From: Methylobacterium aquaticum
GTDB lineage: Bacteria; Pseudomonadota; Alphaproteobacteria; Rhizobiales; Beijerinckiaceae
Direction of reading: 5' to 3'
DNA: 64,000 nucleotides
Assembly (NCBI RefSeq): GCF_016804325.1
Contig: NZ_CP043627.1
Span: 1,126,001-1,190,000 of the forward strand
Every line of letters begins with the position of its first letter. The stretch's first letter is position 1. The position numbers and the translations under genes are program-made. The notes beneath the pieces were generated by a model, which did not search any database, had not been told where the DNA came from, and worked only from the letters and a program-made list of their open reading frames with translations. Positions 1 to 9,178 of the stretch are shown piece by piece.

Positions 1-1448
1 CAGGATCGCCCCGACAGGGAGGCGGTCGAGACCAGCATCGGGTAGACCCGGCGCCAGTCGAACTGGCGGTAGATCAGGAGGCCGGCGAGGATCGCGTAGA
101 CGATGCCGATGGTCGACACTTCCGTCGCGGTCGCGACACCTTCCACCACCGCGGCGCGGATGACGAAGGGGAGCGCGATGGCCGGGAAGGCGATGACCAG
201 CGACTTCAGGATCTCGCCCTTGGTGGCGCGCCGGACGTGGCTCAGGTCCTCGCCGCGGTAGCGCCACCAGACCAGCATGCACAGCGTGATGCCGAGCACG
301 ACGCCCGGCAGCAGGCCGCCGGTGAAGAGCGCGGTGATCGACACGCCGGTCACCGACCCGATGGTGATGAGCACCAGGGAGGGCGGGATGGTCTCGGTCT
401 GGGCGCCGGTGGCGGCGAGCAGCGCCACGAGGTCGCCCTCCTTGGCGCCGCGCTTCTTCATCTCGGGAAACAGCACCGGGGCCACCGCCGCCATATCGGC
501 GGCCTTGGAGCCGGAGATGCCTGAGACGAGGTACATCGCGCCGACCAGCACGTAGTGCAGGCCGCCGCGGACGTGGCCGAGCATGCTCGCCAGGAAGCCC
601 ACCATGGCTTTTGCCATGCCGGTCATCTCGATCAGCAAGCCGAGGAACACGAAGAGAGGCACGGCGAGCAGGATGAGGTGGCTCATCCCCTCGTCCATGC
701 GCCCGACCACCACCATGGCGGGGGCCCGCGTCGTCAGCATCAGGTAGCCGAAGGTGGCGAGCCCGAACGCGAAGGCGATCGGCACGCCCGTGAAGACGAG
801 GGCACCGACGCCCAGCACGAAGAAGATCAGCAGGTTCCAGTTGCCGAGCGTTCGGAGCACCGGCTCGGCGAGCCAGAGCGCCGCGATGACGAGGGCCGTG
901 ACGGCGAGTGCCCCGACCGCGTGGCGCCAGTCGGCGCATTCGATCAGGCGCAGGGCCGCGACCACCAGCATCAGGGCGAAGCCGACCGGCAGGGCGGCGG
1001 CGCGCCAGGCATTGGTGATCTCGAGGGCCGGCGTCTGGACGAAGACCTCTTCCGCCGCGAATTCGTAGGCCGGATGCAGCAGCATTAGCACGAAGGCGAG
1101 GCCGGCGGCGAGCGCCACCGCCTCCAGGAAGGCCTGGGTCCTCACCGAGGCCATGCTGACCAAAGCCGTCATCCGCATGTGCTCGGCCCGGCGATACGCC
1201 ACCACCGAGCCCAGCATCGCGAGCCAGAGGAACAGGATCGAGGCCAGCTCGTCCGACCACACGATCGGCGCGTGGAAGACGTAGCGGCTGACGACGCCGG
1301 CGAGCAGCACCACCACCTCGGCCACCACCAGCAGGGCGGCCGGGATCTCGATCAGCGGGCCGAGGGCGTTGTCGAGCGTGCGCGCCCAGGCGCGGTTGGC
1401 GGAGGCCGCCGGCAAGGCCGGCGTCTCCGTCGCGATGTCGACATGCAT
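1..1448 (-). CDS. TRAP transporter fused small/large permease (DctQM), partial
   Basis: Membrane part of a tripartite ATP-independent periplasmic (TRAP) transporter, importing an organic acid with sodium or protons. I translated it by hand from the ATG at 1448. Residues about 25-170 are the DctQ-like small subunit (VVSRYVFHAPIVWSDELA, then a hydrophobic pair). After a linker, a DctM-like multi-helix domain follows (FTGVPIAFAFGL, GISGSKAADMAAVAPVL, TGAQTETIPPSLVLI). It therefore looks like a natural QM fusion. The gene lies 13 nt downstream of the dctP stop, in the same operon. The window ends before the C-terminus. In the last bases (9-12) the expected LSGAIL motif is lost because a C run seems one base short, so the frame breaks at the very edge. 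Substrate unknown; the context suggests a sugar acid. Confidence 0.85.
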   Translation of the reverse strand, partial: MHVDIATETPALPAASANRAWARTLDNALGPLIEIPAALLVVAEVVVLLAGVVSRYVFHAPIVWSDELASILFLWLAMLGSVVAYRRAEHMRMTALVSMASVRTQAFLEAVALAAGLAFVLMLLHPAYEFAAEEVFVQTPALEITNAWRAAALPVGFALMLVVAALRLIECADWRHAVGALAVTALVIAALWLAEPVLRTLGNWNLLIFFVLGVGALVFTGVPIAFAFGLATFGYLMLTTRAPAMVVVGRMDEGMSHLILLAVPLFVFLGLLIEMTGMAKAMVGFLASMLGHVRGGLHYVLVGAMYLVSGISGSKAADMAAVAPVLFPEMKKRGAKEGDLVALLAATGAQTETIPPSLVLITIGSVTGVSITALFTGGLLPGVVLGITLCMLVWWRYRGEDLSHVRRATKGEILKSLVIAFPAIALPFVIRAAVVEGVATATEVSTIGIVYAILAGLLIYRQFDWRRVYPMLVSTASLSGRS

Positions 1449-1461
1449 CTCTCAGCCTCCC

Positions 1462-2475
1462 TCAGGCCAGTTTGCCGGAGACGGCCTCGAGGTGCTCCCA
1501 GGCCGCGTCGCCGTACTTGCTCTTCCAGTCCTTGTAGAAGGTCGTGCGGCCGAGCGCATCGCGAAATTTCTGGCGGTCGACGTCGATGAAGGTGATTCCC
1601 TTGGATCCGAGGTCCTTCACCAGGGAGTCGTTGAGCTTGACGATGTCAGCGCGCTCGTCGTCGCCCGAGCGGTCTAGCTCGCGGGTCACGAGGGCGCGCA
1701 GGTCCTCGGGCAGGCGCTGGACGGCCTTCTTGTTGCCGAGGATCCAGTAGCCGTCCCAGACGTGGCCGGTCAGGCTGCAGGTCTTCTGCACCTCGTAGAG
1801 CCGGGTCGTGGCGATGATCGCCAGCGGGTTCTCCTGGCCCTCGAAGATCTTGGTCTGCAGCGCCGAGTACAGCTCGTTGAAGTTGAGCGGCGCTGCGCCG
1901 GCCTCGAACGCCTTGAACAGCGAGGTCAGCATCGGCGACGGGGGCACGCGGATCTTGAAGCCCTTCAGGTCCTCCGGCGCCTTGATCTCGCGGGTCGACG
2001 AGGTGATCTGGCGGAAGCCGTTGTCCCACACCTTGGAGACGGTCTGGATCGGGGTCTTGGCGATCTGCTCGCGGATATATGTCCCGAGGCCGCCGTCCAT
2101 CGCCTTCCAGACATCCCCGTAGTCCTTGAACGCGAAGCCGGTATTGGGGAGCGCGGCGGCGGGCACGAAGGTCGAGAGGATCGAGGTCGAGAGGTTGAAG
2201 AACTCGACGCTGCCGTTGCGCACCTGCGACAGCAGGTCGGTGTCGGAGCCGAGCTGGTTGGCCGGGAACAGCTTGATGTCGAGCCGGCCGTTCGAGGCCT
2301 CGCGGATGCGGTTCAGCGCTTCCTGCGCGCGGATGTTGACCGGGTGGGTCGGGTCCTGGCCGGTGGCGAGCTTGTACTCGAACTCGGCAGCGCGAACCGG
2401 CCGGGTGAAGACCGTGGCCAGGGGGAAGGCGGCGGCACCGGCAAGCAGCGTACGACGGGAGACGGTGTGGCTCAT
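1462..2475 (-). CDS. TRAP transporter substrate-binding protein (DctP family)
   Basis: Periplasmic solute receptor that delivers substrate to the DctQM permease just downstream. The 337-aa product begins MSHTVSRRTLLAGAA, a twin-arginine-like signal ending near VRAAEF. The mature part has DctP hallmarks: ATGQDPTHPVNIRAQEAL, FPANQLGSDTDLL, LKGFKIRVPPSP, the conserved Arg/Asn ligand region NFNELYSALQTKIFEGQENP, and the C-terminal SKYGDAAWEHLEA. The start at 2475 was chosen over longer in-frame extensions because it gives a normal signal peptide and has a purine-rich stretch upstream. The gene is separated from the upstream ltnD-like gene by a 190-bp palindromic repeat. The ligand cannot be read from sequence; the dehydrogenase and transketolase neighbours suggest a sugar acid. 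Confidence 0.88.
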   Translation of the reverse strand: MSHTVSRRTLLAGAAAFPLATVFTRPVRAAEFEYKLATGQDPTHPVNIRAQEALNRIREASNGRLDIKLFPANQLGSDTDLLSQVRNGSVEFFNLSTSILSTFVPAAALPNTGFAFKDYGDVWKAMDGGLGTYIREQIAKTPIQTVSKVWDNGFRQITSSTREIKAPEDLKGFKIRVPPSPMLTSLFKAFEAGAAPLNFNELYSALQTKIFEGQENPLAIIATTRLYEVQKTCSLTGHVWDGYWILGNKKAVQRLPEDLRALVTRELDRSGDDERADIVKLNDSLVKDLGSKGITFIDVDRQKFRDALGRTTFYKDWKSKYGDAAWEHLEAVSGKLA

Positions 2476-2585
2476 GGGGGTTTCCTCTGGGATGGGGGGG
2501 AACTGGGCCGGTTGGGCCGGCCTCTGGATGTGATGGTTGCGTCTGCAGCTGTCGCTACAGGATTCCGAGTGAAGCGCGGGTGTTA

Positions 2586-2777
2586 CCCTCTCCCCGCGGG
2601 CGGGGAGAGGCTTTCGCCCCCTTGTCGGGGGCGAAAGAAGCGGAGGCATCGCCGGAGCGAGGGTGAGGGGGTGTTTCCGGAAGAGTCTCGTCCGGAGGCA
2701 CCCCCTCACCATCGGCTGCCGCCTCGCTTCGATGACGGCAAGGTCATCGAAGCCCTCTCCCCGCCCGCGGGGAGAGG
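2586..2777. repeat. Palindromic intergenic repeat, family A
   Basis: An imperfect inverted repeat fills the 339-bp gap between the dehydrogenase and dctP genes. The left end (2586-2610) and right end (2753-2777) are near-identical GC-rich palindromes built on CTCCCCG...CGGGGAG. An inner hairpin pairs CTTTCGCCCCC with GGGGGCGAAAG near 2611-2637. A related copy lies at 14738-14994. The element may form a strong RNA hairpin within the operon transcript. Confidence 0.75.
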
Positions 2778-2814
2778 GGATGCGCGCGACGCGCTGCGAA
2801 AAACATTGCAGCGC

Positions 2815-3726
2815 TCAGGTCGTGTGCTTGAACGACTGCATTCCGTTGAGCGCCCGGTACGACCCGATTACCTGGCTGTCGTCCTCGGCGCCCGCCCCAC
2901 GGCCCGATGCCGCGAGGAAGAGCTGATGCGCCAGGGCGGCCAGCGGCAGGGCCGCCTTCTCGCTGCGCCCGGCTTCCAGCACGATGCCGAGGTCCTTGAC
3001 GAAGATGTCGACGGCGCTGGTGACCCGCGGGGTCTCCTCCAGCATCCGGGGCCCGCGGTCGCGCAGCATCCAGCTCGACGCGGACGAGCCCGAGACGATC
3101 TCCAGCGCCGTCGCGCCGTCGATGCCGACCTTGGCCGCCAGCGACAGGGCTTCCGCCGCCGCCGCGAGGTTGACCCCGCAGAGGAGCTGGTTGACCGCCT
3201 TCATGGTGGCGCCCTGGCCGGGCTCGGGCCCGACATGGAACACCTTGTCGCCCATCGCCTCCAGCAGCGGCCTCGCCTGCGCGATCACGGCGGCGGGGGC
3301 CGCCGCCATGATCGTCAGCGTCCCGGCCTCGGCGCCGACGACCCCGCCGGAGACGGGAGCGTCGACGAAGGCCCGGCCGGTCGCGGTCACGCGCTTGGCG
3401 AGAGCCGCCACCGAAGCCGGCGGGCAGGTCGCCATCAGGACGATCACGGCATCCGGGGCCAGATGCTCCAGAGCGCCCGCCCCGAACAGGATGGCCTCCG
3501 CCTGGTCGGCGTTGACCACCATCAGCACCAGCGTCCCGGCGCCGTCCGCCGCCGCCGCGATCGTCTCGGCGGGGGTGCCGCCGGACTGCGCGAAGGCGCT
3601 GCGCCCCTCCGCCCGCACGTCGAAGCCGCGCACGGGAAAGCCGTGCCGCACGAGGTTGCGGGCCATCGGCAGGCCCATCGAGCCTAAGCCCACGAAGGCG
3701 ACGGGATGCGCAGTGCCTACAGCCAT
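2815..3726 (-). CDS. ltnD: NAD(P)-dependent L-threonate dehydrogenase-like protein
   Basis: 3-Hydroxyisobutyrate/6-phosphogluconate dehydrogenase superfamily, 303 aa, close to the family's usual 300. It has the N-terminal Rossmann motif FVGLGSMGLPMARNL, the substrate-binding segment DAPVSGG (about residues 120-126), the catalytic Lys in ATMKAVNQLL and the C-terminal GSSASSWMLRDRGPRML stretch. That last stretch resembles L-threonate/4-carbon sugar-acid dehydrogenases (LtnD) more than HIBADH. Expected reaction: NAD-dependent oxidation of a 2-hydroxy (sugar) acid in the cytoplasm. The start overlaps the upstream transketolase stop by 10 nt, so it belongs to the same operon. The specific substrate is inferred. 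Confidence 0.8.
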   Translation of the reverse strand: MAVGTAHPVAFVGLGSMGLPMARNLVRHGFPVRGFDVRAEGRSAFAQSGGTPAETIAAAADGAGTLVLMVVNADQAEAILFGAGALEHLAPDAVIVLMATCPPASVAALAKRVTATGRAFVDAPVSGGVVGAEAGTLTIMAAAPAAVIAQARPLLEAMGDKVFHVGPEPGQGATMKAVNQLLCGVNLAAAAEALSLAAKVGIDGATALEIVSGSSASSWMLRDRGPRMLEETPRVTSAVDIFVKDLGIVLEAGRSEKAALPLAALAHQLFLAASGRGAGAEDDSQVIGSYRALNGMQSFKHTT

Positions 3727-4748
3727 TCGCGGATGCTCCGCACCATGGCGCCGGTCGAGATGCCGTAGCGGTCGTGGAGGGTCGGCAGGGCGCCGGCATC
3801 CAGGAACTCGTCCGGCAGGCCTACCTGGCGGAAGGCCTTCGGCACCGTGCCGGTGCGCATCAAGAGCCCCGCCACTGCCTCGCCGAGGCCGCCGACGACC
3901 GTGTGGTTCTCGGCCACCACCACCAGCCGCCCGCCCTTGCCGGCCTCGCGCAGGATGGTCTGCGTGTCGAGCGGCTTGATCGTGGGCACGTGCAGCACCG
4001 AGACGTCGATCTTGTCGTCCCTCAGCGCATCCGCCGCCTCGAGGGCCCGCATGGTCATCAGGCCGGTCGAGATGATCAGGACGTCGTTGCCGTCCCGGAT
4101 CGTCTTGGCTTTCCCGAGTTCGAACGTGTAGCCGTACTCGTCGAGCACCAGGGGCACGTTGCCGCGCAGGAGCCGCATGTAGACCGGCCCCTTGTGATCG
4201 GCGATGGCCGGCACGGCCTGCGCGATCTCGTGCGCGTCGCAGGGGTCGAGGATCGTCATGTTGGGCAGGCCGCGGAAGATCGCGATGTCTTCCGTCGCCT
4301 GGTGGCTCGGGCCGTAGCCGGTGGTCAGGCCGGGCAGGGCGCAGACGATCTTGACGTTAAGATTCTCCTCCGCGATCGCCATGCAGATGAAGTCGTAGGC
4401 GCGGCGCGCCGCGAACACCGCGTAGGTGGTGGCGAAGGGCTGGAAGCCCTCGCGCGCCATGCCGGCGGCGGCGCTGATCAGGAGCTGCTCGGCCATGCCC
4501 ATCTGGTAGAAGCGCTCGGGGTGCTTCTGGGCGAAGATGTGCAGGTCGGTGTACTTGCCGAGATCGGCGGTGAGCCCGACGATCTCCGGCCGCTCCTCGG
4601 CGAGCTTGGCCAGCGCGTGGCCGAACGGGGCCGGCGCGGTGCGCTGGTCGGGGCCGGCGAGCGAGGCGATCATCGCCGAGGTGGTCAGGCGCTCACCCGT
4701 ATTGGCCTCGGAGAGCCAGGCCGGGCGCGTGTATTTCGAGCGTTTCAT
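3717..4748 (-). CDS. Transketolase, C-terminal subunit (pyrimidine-binding and C-terminal domains)
   Basis: Second half of a split, thiamine-diphosphate-dependent transketolase, 343 aa. The visible domain order is a transketolase pyrimidine-binding domain (residues about 35-205, with MGMAEQLLISAAAGMA carrying the conserved Glu that activates ThDP) followed by the C-terminal domain (VLIISTGLMTMRALEAA, ENHTVVGGLGEAV). The start MKRSKYTRPAW at 4748 overlaps the stop of the N-terminal subunit by 4 nt (ATGA), indicating translational coupling and a heteromeric enzyme. Split transketolases of this kind are frequent in sugar-specific catabolic operons such as apulose-phosphate transketolase (AptAB). 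Which sugar is used here is not known. Confidence 0.88.
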   Translation of the reverse strand: MKRSKYTRPAWLSEANTGERLTTSAMIASLAGPDQRTAPAPFGHALAKLAEERPEIVGLTADLGKYTDLHIFAQKHPERFYQMGMAEQLLISAAAGMAREGFQPFATTYAVFAARRAYDFICMAIAEENLNVKIVCALPGLTTGYGPSHQATEDIAIFRGLPNMTILDPCDAHEIAQAVPAIADHKGPVYMRLLRGNVPLVLDEYGYTFELGKAKTIRDGNDVLIISTGLMTMRALEAADALRDDKIDVSVLHVPTIKPLDTQTILREAGKGGRLVVVAENHTVVGGLGEAVAGLLMRTGTVPKAFRQVGLPDEFLDAGALPTLHDRYGISTGAMVRSIREWL

Positions 4749-5593
4749 GCGGGCCTCCCGGCATCCAGGATCTTGATCGCGTCCTGCCATTCCTGCGGCT
4801 CCACCCGCAGGAAGTGGTTGCGCTCGCGCGCCTCCAGGAACGGGATGCCCTTCGCCATCTTGGTGTCGCAGATGATGATGCGGGGCTTCTGTTCGGCGCA
4901 GGCCTTGGCCGCATCGAAGGCCTGGACCAGGGCGTCGATGTCGTTGCCGTCGACCCGCTGGACGTGCCAGCCGAACGCCTCAAAGCGCGACGCCGCCGGC
5001 TCGAAGCCGGTAACCTGCGAGGCCGGGCCGTCGGCCTGCTGGTTGTTGACGTCGACGATGGCGATCAGGTTGTCGAGCTTCCAGTGGCTCGCCGACCAGG
5101 CGCCCTCCCAGATGGAGCCCTCGCCGAGCTCGCCGTCGGAGATCAGGCAATAGACGAAAGAGTCCGACGTCTTGCGCTTGAGCCCCAAGCAGAAGCCGAC
5201 CGCGAGGCCGAGGCCCTGGCCGAGCGAGCCGCCGGTGATCTCCATGCCGGGGGTGTAGGCCGCCATGCCGGACATCGGCAGGCGGCTGTCGTCGGCGCCG
5301 TAGCTCGTCAGCTCGTCCTCGGGCAGGATCCCGGCCTCGAGGAGCGCGGCATAGAGCGCGATGGCGTAGTGGCCGATCGAGAGCAGGAAGCGGTCGCGCC
5401 CCTCCCATTCCGGATCGTCCGGCCGGTAGCGCATGGCGTGGAAGTACGACACCGCCAGCACGTCGGCGATGCCGAGAGCCTGGGCGATGTAGCCCTGGCC
5501 CTGGACCTCGCCCATCAGCAGGGCGTTGCGGCGGATGCGGTAGGCGCGCTCGGCCAGCGACGGGCTATTCTGCCCGGGTTCGATCGGGGGCAT
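4745..5593 (-). CDS. Transketolase, N-terminal (thiamine pyrophosphate-binding) subunit
   Basis: First half of the split transketolase, 282 aa. It contains the ThDP/Mg motif GDGELGEGSIWEG followed about 30 residues later by VDVNNQQADG, and the GGSLGQGLGLAVG segment typical of transketolase N-domains. It should bind the diphosphate of ThDP and pair with the 3717-4748 subunit. The start MPPIEPGQ at 5593 lies 11 nt after the SDR stop; a much longer in-frame extension upstream is only a shadow of the SDR gene. The length matches stand-alone N-terminal transketolase subunits. Confidence 0.88.
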   Translation of the reverse strand: MPPIEPGQNSPSLAERAYRIRRNALLMGEVQGQGYIAQALGIADVLAVSYFHAMRYRPDDPEWEGRDRFLLSIGHYAIALYAALLEAGILPEDELTSYGADDSRLPMSGMAAYTPGMEITGGSLGQGLGLAVGFCLGLKRKTSDSFVYCLISDGELGEGSIWEGAWSASHWKLDNLIAIVDVNNQQADGPASQVTGFEPAASRFEAFGWHVQRVDGNDIDALVQAFDAAKACAEQKPRIIICDTKMAKGIPFLEARERNHFLRVEPQEWQDAIKILDAGRPA

Positions 5594-5604
5594 GGTCGCC
5601 TCGC

Positions 5605-6354
5605 TTAGTGGATGAGCATGCCGCCGTTCACGTCGATGACGGCGCCGGTGATGTAGGAGGAGAGGTCGGAGGCCAGGAACAGGCAGGCATTGGCGACGTC
5701 GTCGGCGACGCCGAGGCGGCCGAGCGGGATGCCCTTGGCGATCTCGACCTTCAGCTCGTCGGTCAGCTTGCCGCCGGTGATGTCGGTCTGGATCAGGCCG
5801 GGGGTGATGCTGTTGACCCGCACCGTGTCGGGACCCAGCTCGCGGGCCATGGCCTTGCCGAGGCCCAGCACGCCGCCCTTGGCCGCGCTGTAATGCGGTC
5901 CGCCGAAGATGCCGCCGCCGCGCTGCGCCGAGACCGACGACATGCAGACGATCGAGCCGGATTGCTGCCGGCGCATCTGCGGCACGACCGCCTGGCTCAT
6001 GTAGAGCGTACCGCGCAGGTTCACGTCGAGCACCGCGTCGTAATTGCCGGGCTCGATCTCCATGAACTTCAGCGGCTGGGTGATGCCGGCATTGTTGATC
6101 AGCACGTCGATGCGACCGAAGCGGGCAACCACCTCGTCGGCGGCGGCTTGGCAGGCGGCCTTGTCGGTGACGTTGCAGGCGAGGCCGAGATGGCCCTCGC
6201 CGATCGCCCGGGCGGCCTCCTCGGCCTGGCCGGCATCGAGATCGAGGATCACCACCTTGGCGCCGTGGCTCGCAAACAGCTTCGCGGTGGCGCGGCCGAT
6301 GCCCCGCAACGATGCGGCGCCGGTGATCAGGCACACCTTGTCGGTCAGCAGCAT
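5605..6354 (-). CDS. SDR family NAD(P)-dependent oxidoreductase
   Basis: Classical short-chain dehydrogenase, 249 aa. It has the glycine-rich cofactor motif TGAASLRGIGRAT near the N-terminus, an acidic residue after beta-2 (VVILDLDA) pointing to NAD(H), the structural NNAG motif, and the catalytic Ser...Tyr-x-x-x-Lys set (SSVSAQ, then YSAAKGG). The start MLLTDKVCLIT at 6354 has a strong ribosome-binding site (AGGGAGGA) 6-13 nt upstream. It is the first gene of the transketolase/threonate-dehydrogenase/TRAP operon, so it probably oxidises the incoming polyol or sugar acid. The exact substrate is not predictable. Confidence 0.88.
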   Translation of the reverse strand: MLLTDKVCLITGAASLRGIGRATAKLFASHGAKVVILDLDAGQAEEAARAIGEGHLGLACNVTDKAACQAAADEVVARFGRIDVLINNAGITQPLKFMEIEPGNYDAVLDVNLRGTLYMSQAVVPQMRRQQSGSIVCMSSVSAQRGGGIFGGPHYSAAKGGVLGLGKAMARELGPDTVRVNSITPGLIQTDITGGKLTDELKVEIAKGIPLGRLGVADDVANACLFLASDLSSYITGAVIDVNGGMLIH

Positions 6355-6573
6355 GTCGTCCTCCCTGTCTCGTTCGGGCACGAGGGAGTGACATCGGCGG
6401 CAGGGTCCCACCCCCGCTCCGCCGCCCGTCCTCGACGGTTCCTCCCTCGTTTCGTTGCCGGCAGAGTGCCCGGGGCAGGGGGCGGGGCAAACGCAGAAAT
6501 TGCAGGTGGAGGTGAATGGGATTCATCTGGCGGGGGTTGGGCGTGCCAGCATGCCCCTCCTTCTCCCACCCGC

Positions 6574-6696
6574 CACCTCATCCTGAGGTGCGGCCGTCAG
6601 GGAGCCTCGAAGGAGCACTCCGGAAGTCTCGGCGATCCCTGGACCCCTCCTTCGAGGTCGGCCGATCTTCGATCGACTGACCCCTCAGGATGAGGT
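6574..6696. repeat. Palindromic intergenic repeat, family C
   Basis: A 123-bp element bounded by inverted CCTCATCCTGAGG / CCTCAGGATGAGG blocks, with inner inverted segments CCTCGAAGGAG and CTCCTTCGAGG. It lies in the 370-bp gap between the LysR gene and the SDR gene. A nearly identical element is at 22848-22966 and a single half-copy at 46540-46552. Apart from this repeat I see only the SDR leader in the gap. Confidence 0.8.
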
Positions 6697-6724
6697 CGCG
6701 AGTGGGGCAGTCGATTCCTGCACC

Positions 6725-7621
6725 TCACGCCAGATCCTCCGGCAGCACCAGGTTCATCTCCTGCGCCAGCCAGTGGGCGAAGACCCGCAACGGGGCGCGC
6801 CGCCGCGTGGTCGCCGGGTAGACGAGGTGGTGGCCGACATAGGTGATGTCCTGCGCGATGCCCCGCAACGGCGCAACGAGGCGGCCGCTGGCGATCTCGC
6901 GCTCGGCGAGCAGGGTCGATTCGAGCGCCACCCCGAGCCCGTCCGCGGCGGCCGCGATGGCGAGGAAGCTGCGGTCGAAGCGGACGCCTAAGGGTCGGGG
7001 CGCCGGCAATCCGTTGCGGGCGAACCAGAGCGGCCAGCGTACCTGCTTGTTGTCGCTCTGGATCAGCACCTGGTCGAGGAGGTCGTCCGGCGTGCGGATG
7101 CGGGCGGCGCGCGCGGGGTCGCAGAGCGGCGTCACCGTCTCGGTGCAGAGCGGCACGGTCACCAGGCCCTCGCCCCGGGGCGGACCGTAGACGAGGTCGG
7201 CATCGAACTCGTCGCCGACGAAGCGGGCATAGTCCATGCCGGCGGCAAGCCGCACCTCGAAGCCCGGATGGGCGGCGAGGAAGCGGGCGAGGCGCGGCGT
7301 CAGCCATTGCGCGGCGAGGCTCGGCGCGCAGTGCAGGCGCAGGAGTTGCGGACCCCGGGCCGCCACGAGATCGAGGCCGCGATGCAATTCGTCGAAGGCG
7401 CGGCTCACATGTTCCAGCAACGCCTCGCCGGCGGCGGTCGGCACCACGCCCTGGCCCTGGCGCTCGAACAGGGTGACGCCGAGCGAGGCCTCCATCTTGC
7501 GGATGGCGTGGCTGACGGCGCTCGCGGTCAGGTTCAGCTCCGCCGCCGCATCCTTGAAGGAGCGGCGGCGCGCCGCCGCCTCGAAGGAGCGCACGGCGGA
7601 GAGGGGGACGCGCAGGGACAT
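6725..7621 (-). CDS. LysR-type transcriptional regulator (GcvA-like)
   Basis: 298-aa LysR family regulator. The N-terminal winged HTH (residues 5-65) reads LSAVRSFEAAARRRSFKDA, then LTASAVSHAIRKMEASLGV and LFERQGQGV, typical of the GcvA/AmpR subgroup. It is followed by a periplasmic-binding-protein-like effector domain. I chose the internal start MSLRVPLSAV at 7621 because the 12 upstream residues are not family-like. It lies upstream of the SDR/transketolase/TRAP operon and in the same direction, separated by repeat C. It may regulate that operon, but LysR genes more often face divergent targets, so the link is inference. Confidence 0.85.
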   Translation of the reverse strand: MSLRVPLSAVRSFEAAARRRSFKDAAAELNLTASAVSHAIRKMEASLGVTLFERQGQGVVPTAAGEALLEHVSRAFDELHRGLDLVAARGPQLLRLHCAPSLAAQWLTPRLARFLAAHPGFEVRLAAGMDYARFVGDEFDADLVYGPPRGEGLVTVPLCTETVTPLCDPARAARIRTPDDLLDQVLIQSDNKQVRWPLWFARNGLPAPRPLGVRFDRSFLAIAAAADGLGVALESTLLAEREIASGRLVAPLRGIAQDITYVGHHLVYPATTRRRAPLRVFAHWLAQEMNLVLPEDLA

Positions 7622-7666
7622 GACGCGACGATGCGGCCGTACCGGCCCGGTTGGCAACCGTCCCGC

Positions 7667-9102
7667 TCAGCCCTCCCGGTCGGGCAGGGTGATCCGGAAC
7701 CGCGCGCCGGCGGGGGTCTCGTCGAGGCTCAAGCTCCCGCCGTTGAGCCGCACCAGCTCGGCCGCGATGGCGAGGCCCAATCCCGTGCCACCGGAGCGGC
7801 CCGCGCCCTGGAACGCCTCGAACAGGTGGGCCCGGGCCCGCTCGGGCAGGCCGGGGCCGTTGTCGGTGACGAGGATCGTGACGGTGGCGGCCACGCGCTC
7901 CGCCTCGATCGTCACGCACGGCGCGCCCCCGCTGGCACCGGCGAGCCCGATCGCCTGCACGGCGTTGCGCACCAGGTTGACCAGCACCCGCGACAGCTGG
8001 TCGGGATCGGCATCGACGATCAGGTCCTCCGGCGTGCGGTCCTCGATGGTGACGGCGGCCCCCGGCGCCAGCCCGGCGAGGTCGAGGGCGTCGCGCAGGA
8101 TCGGCCGCAGCGGCATCACCCTGCGCTCGGGCGGGCGCTCGGCGGCGCGGCCATAGGCCAGCGTCGCCTCGCAGTAGCGGATCGCCCGGCCAAGGGTCGC
8201 GACGAGGCGGGGCGCCACGCGCTGCACGCCCGGATCGGCGACGTGCTCCAGCCGGTCGACGAGAAGCTGGGCGGTGGTGAGGAGATTTCTCAGTTCGTGG
8301 TTGATCTTGCTCACCGAGAGGCCGAGATCGGCCAGGCGCCGCTTCTGGCGCAGCTCGTCCGACAGGATGGTCTCCATCCGGGCGAGCGCCGTCTCGGCGG
8401 CGCCGATCTCGTCGCTGCGCCAGGACGGGGCGATCCGCCGCGACAGGTCCTCCGGGTCCTCCGCGAAGGTCGCGATGTTGCGGGCCAGCCGCCGTACCGG
8501 CCGCACGATCGAAAGTTGCAGCACCAGGAAGACGAGGCCGGCAGTGATGCCGGAGATCACCAGCGAGGCGACGAGGATGCGTCCCGAGAAGGCGATCATC
8601 GCCCGGCGCAAGGGCGCGGGATCGAGGACCAGCTCGACGAAATCGACCCCGTCCATGCCGTGGCCGACCACCCGCAGCGGCAGCGGGTTCGTCCGCGTCA
8701 GGGTGCGCCAGGCGCCGCCGATGCTGTCGATCCAGCCGGAATCGCGCAGGTCGACGGTCTCGCCCACCTCCGGCGGCATCGGCGTGAGGTTGAGGAGGCG
8801 GCGCGCCCCCCGGCCTTCAGCGCGATGGCTTGCGCGCCGACGCCCATCAGGAGGCGCTTGGCAAGGTCGTCCGAGACCCGCTGCTGGGGTGCGGCGTCGA
8901 GGACCAGGGCGGCGACCTGGGCGGCGGCGACCCGGTCGGAGAGCCAGGAGCGCCGGTAGCTCGCGACGCTGGGGACGTAGATCAGCACCTCGGCGATGAG
9001 GACGAACACCACCGTGAGCAGGAGCAGGCGACCGGACAGCCCGACCCGGCCGGCGAGACGCCGGAGGCCACCCTGGCTCGCCGCGTCATCGGCCCACTGC
9101 AC
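7667..9102 (-). CDS. Sensor histidine kinase (orphan), frameshifted in this assembly
   Basis: Membrane-bound two-component sensor. The N-terminal part (from GTG at 9102) has a transmembrane helix (LLLLTVVFVLIAEVLIY), a periplasmic loop, a second helix (LVASLVISGITAGLVFLV), HAMP-like SIVRPVRRLARNI, the phospho-acceptor H-box SKINHELRNLL, then N-box LVNLVRNAVQA, G1 DNGPGLP and G2 GGTGLGLAIA. The protein is split at a C6 run (8806-8811): upstream frame KAGG continues in the other frame as ARRLLNLTPMPPE if one base is added. No response regulator is adjacent, so the partner is unknown. The break is probably a sequencing error, because both halves keep full coding character. Confidence 0.82.
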
Positions 9103-9178
9103 GGTATCGACATCCTTGCTTGTCCGGCGATGCTACGGCATCCCGGCCGACGGATCACTCGCCCGCTCGCCGGCCTCG

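Noticed and set aside
1762..3687. 641-aa plus-strand open frame
   Set aside because: Antisense shadow of dctP and the ltnD-like gene; composition is Arg/Gly/Ala/Asp-rich with no family motif.
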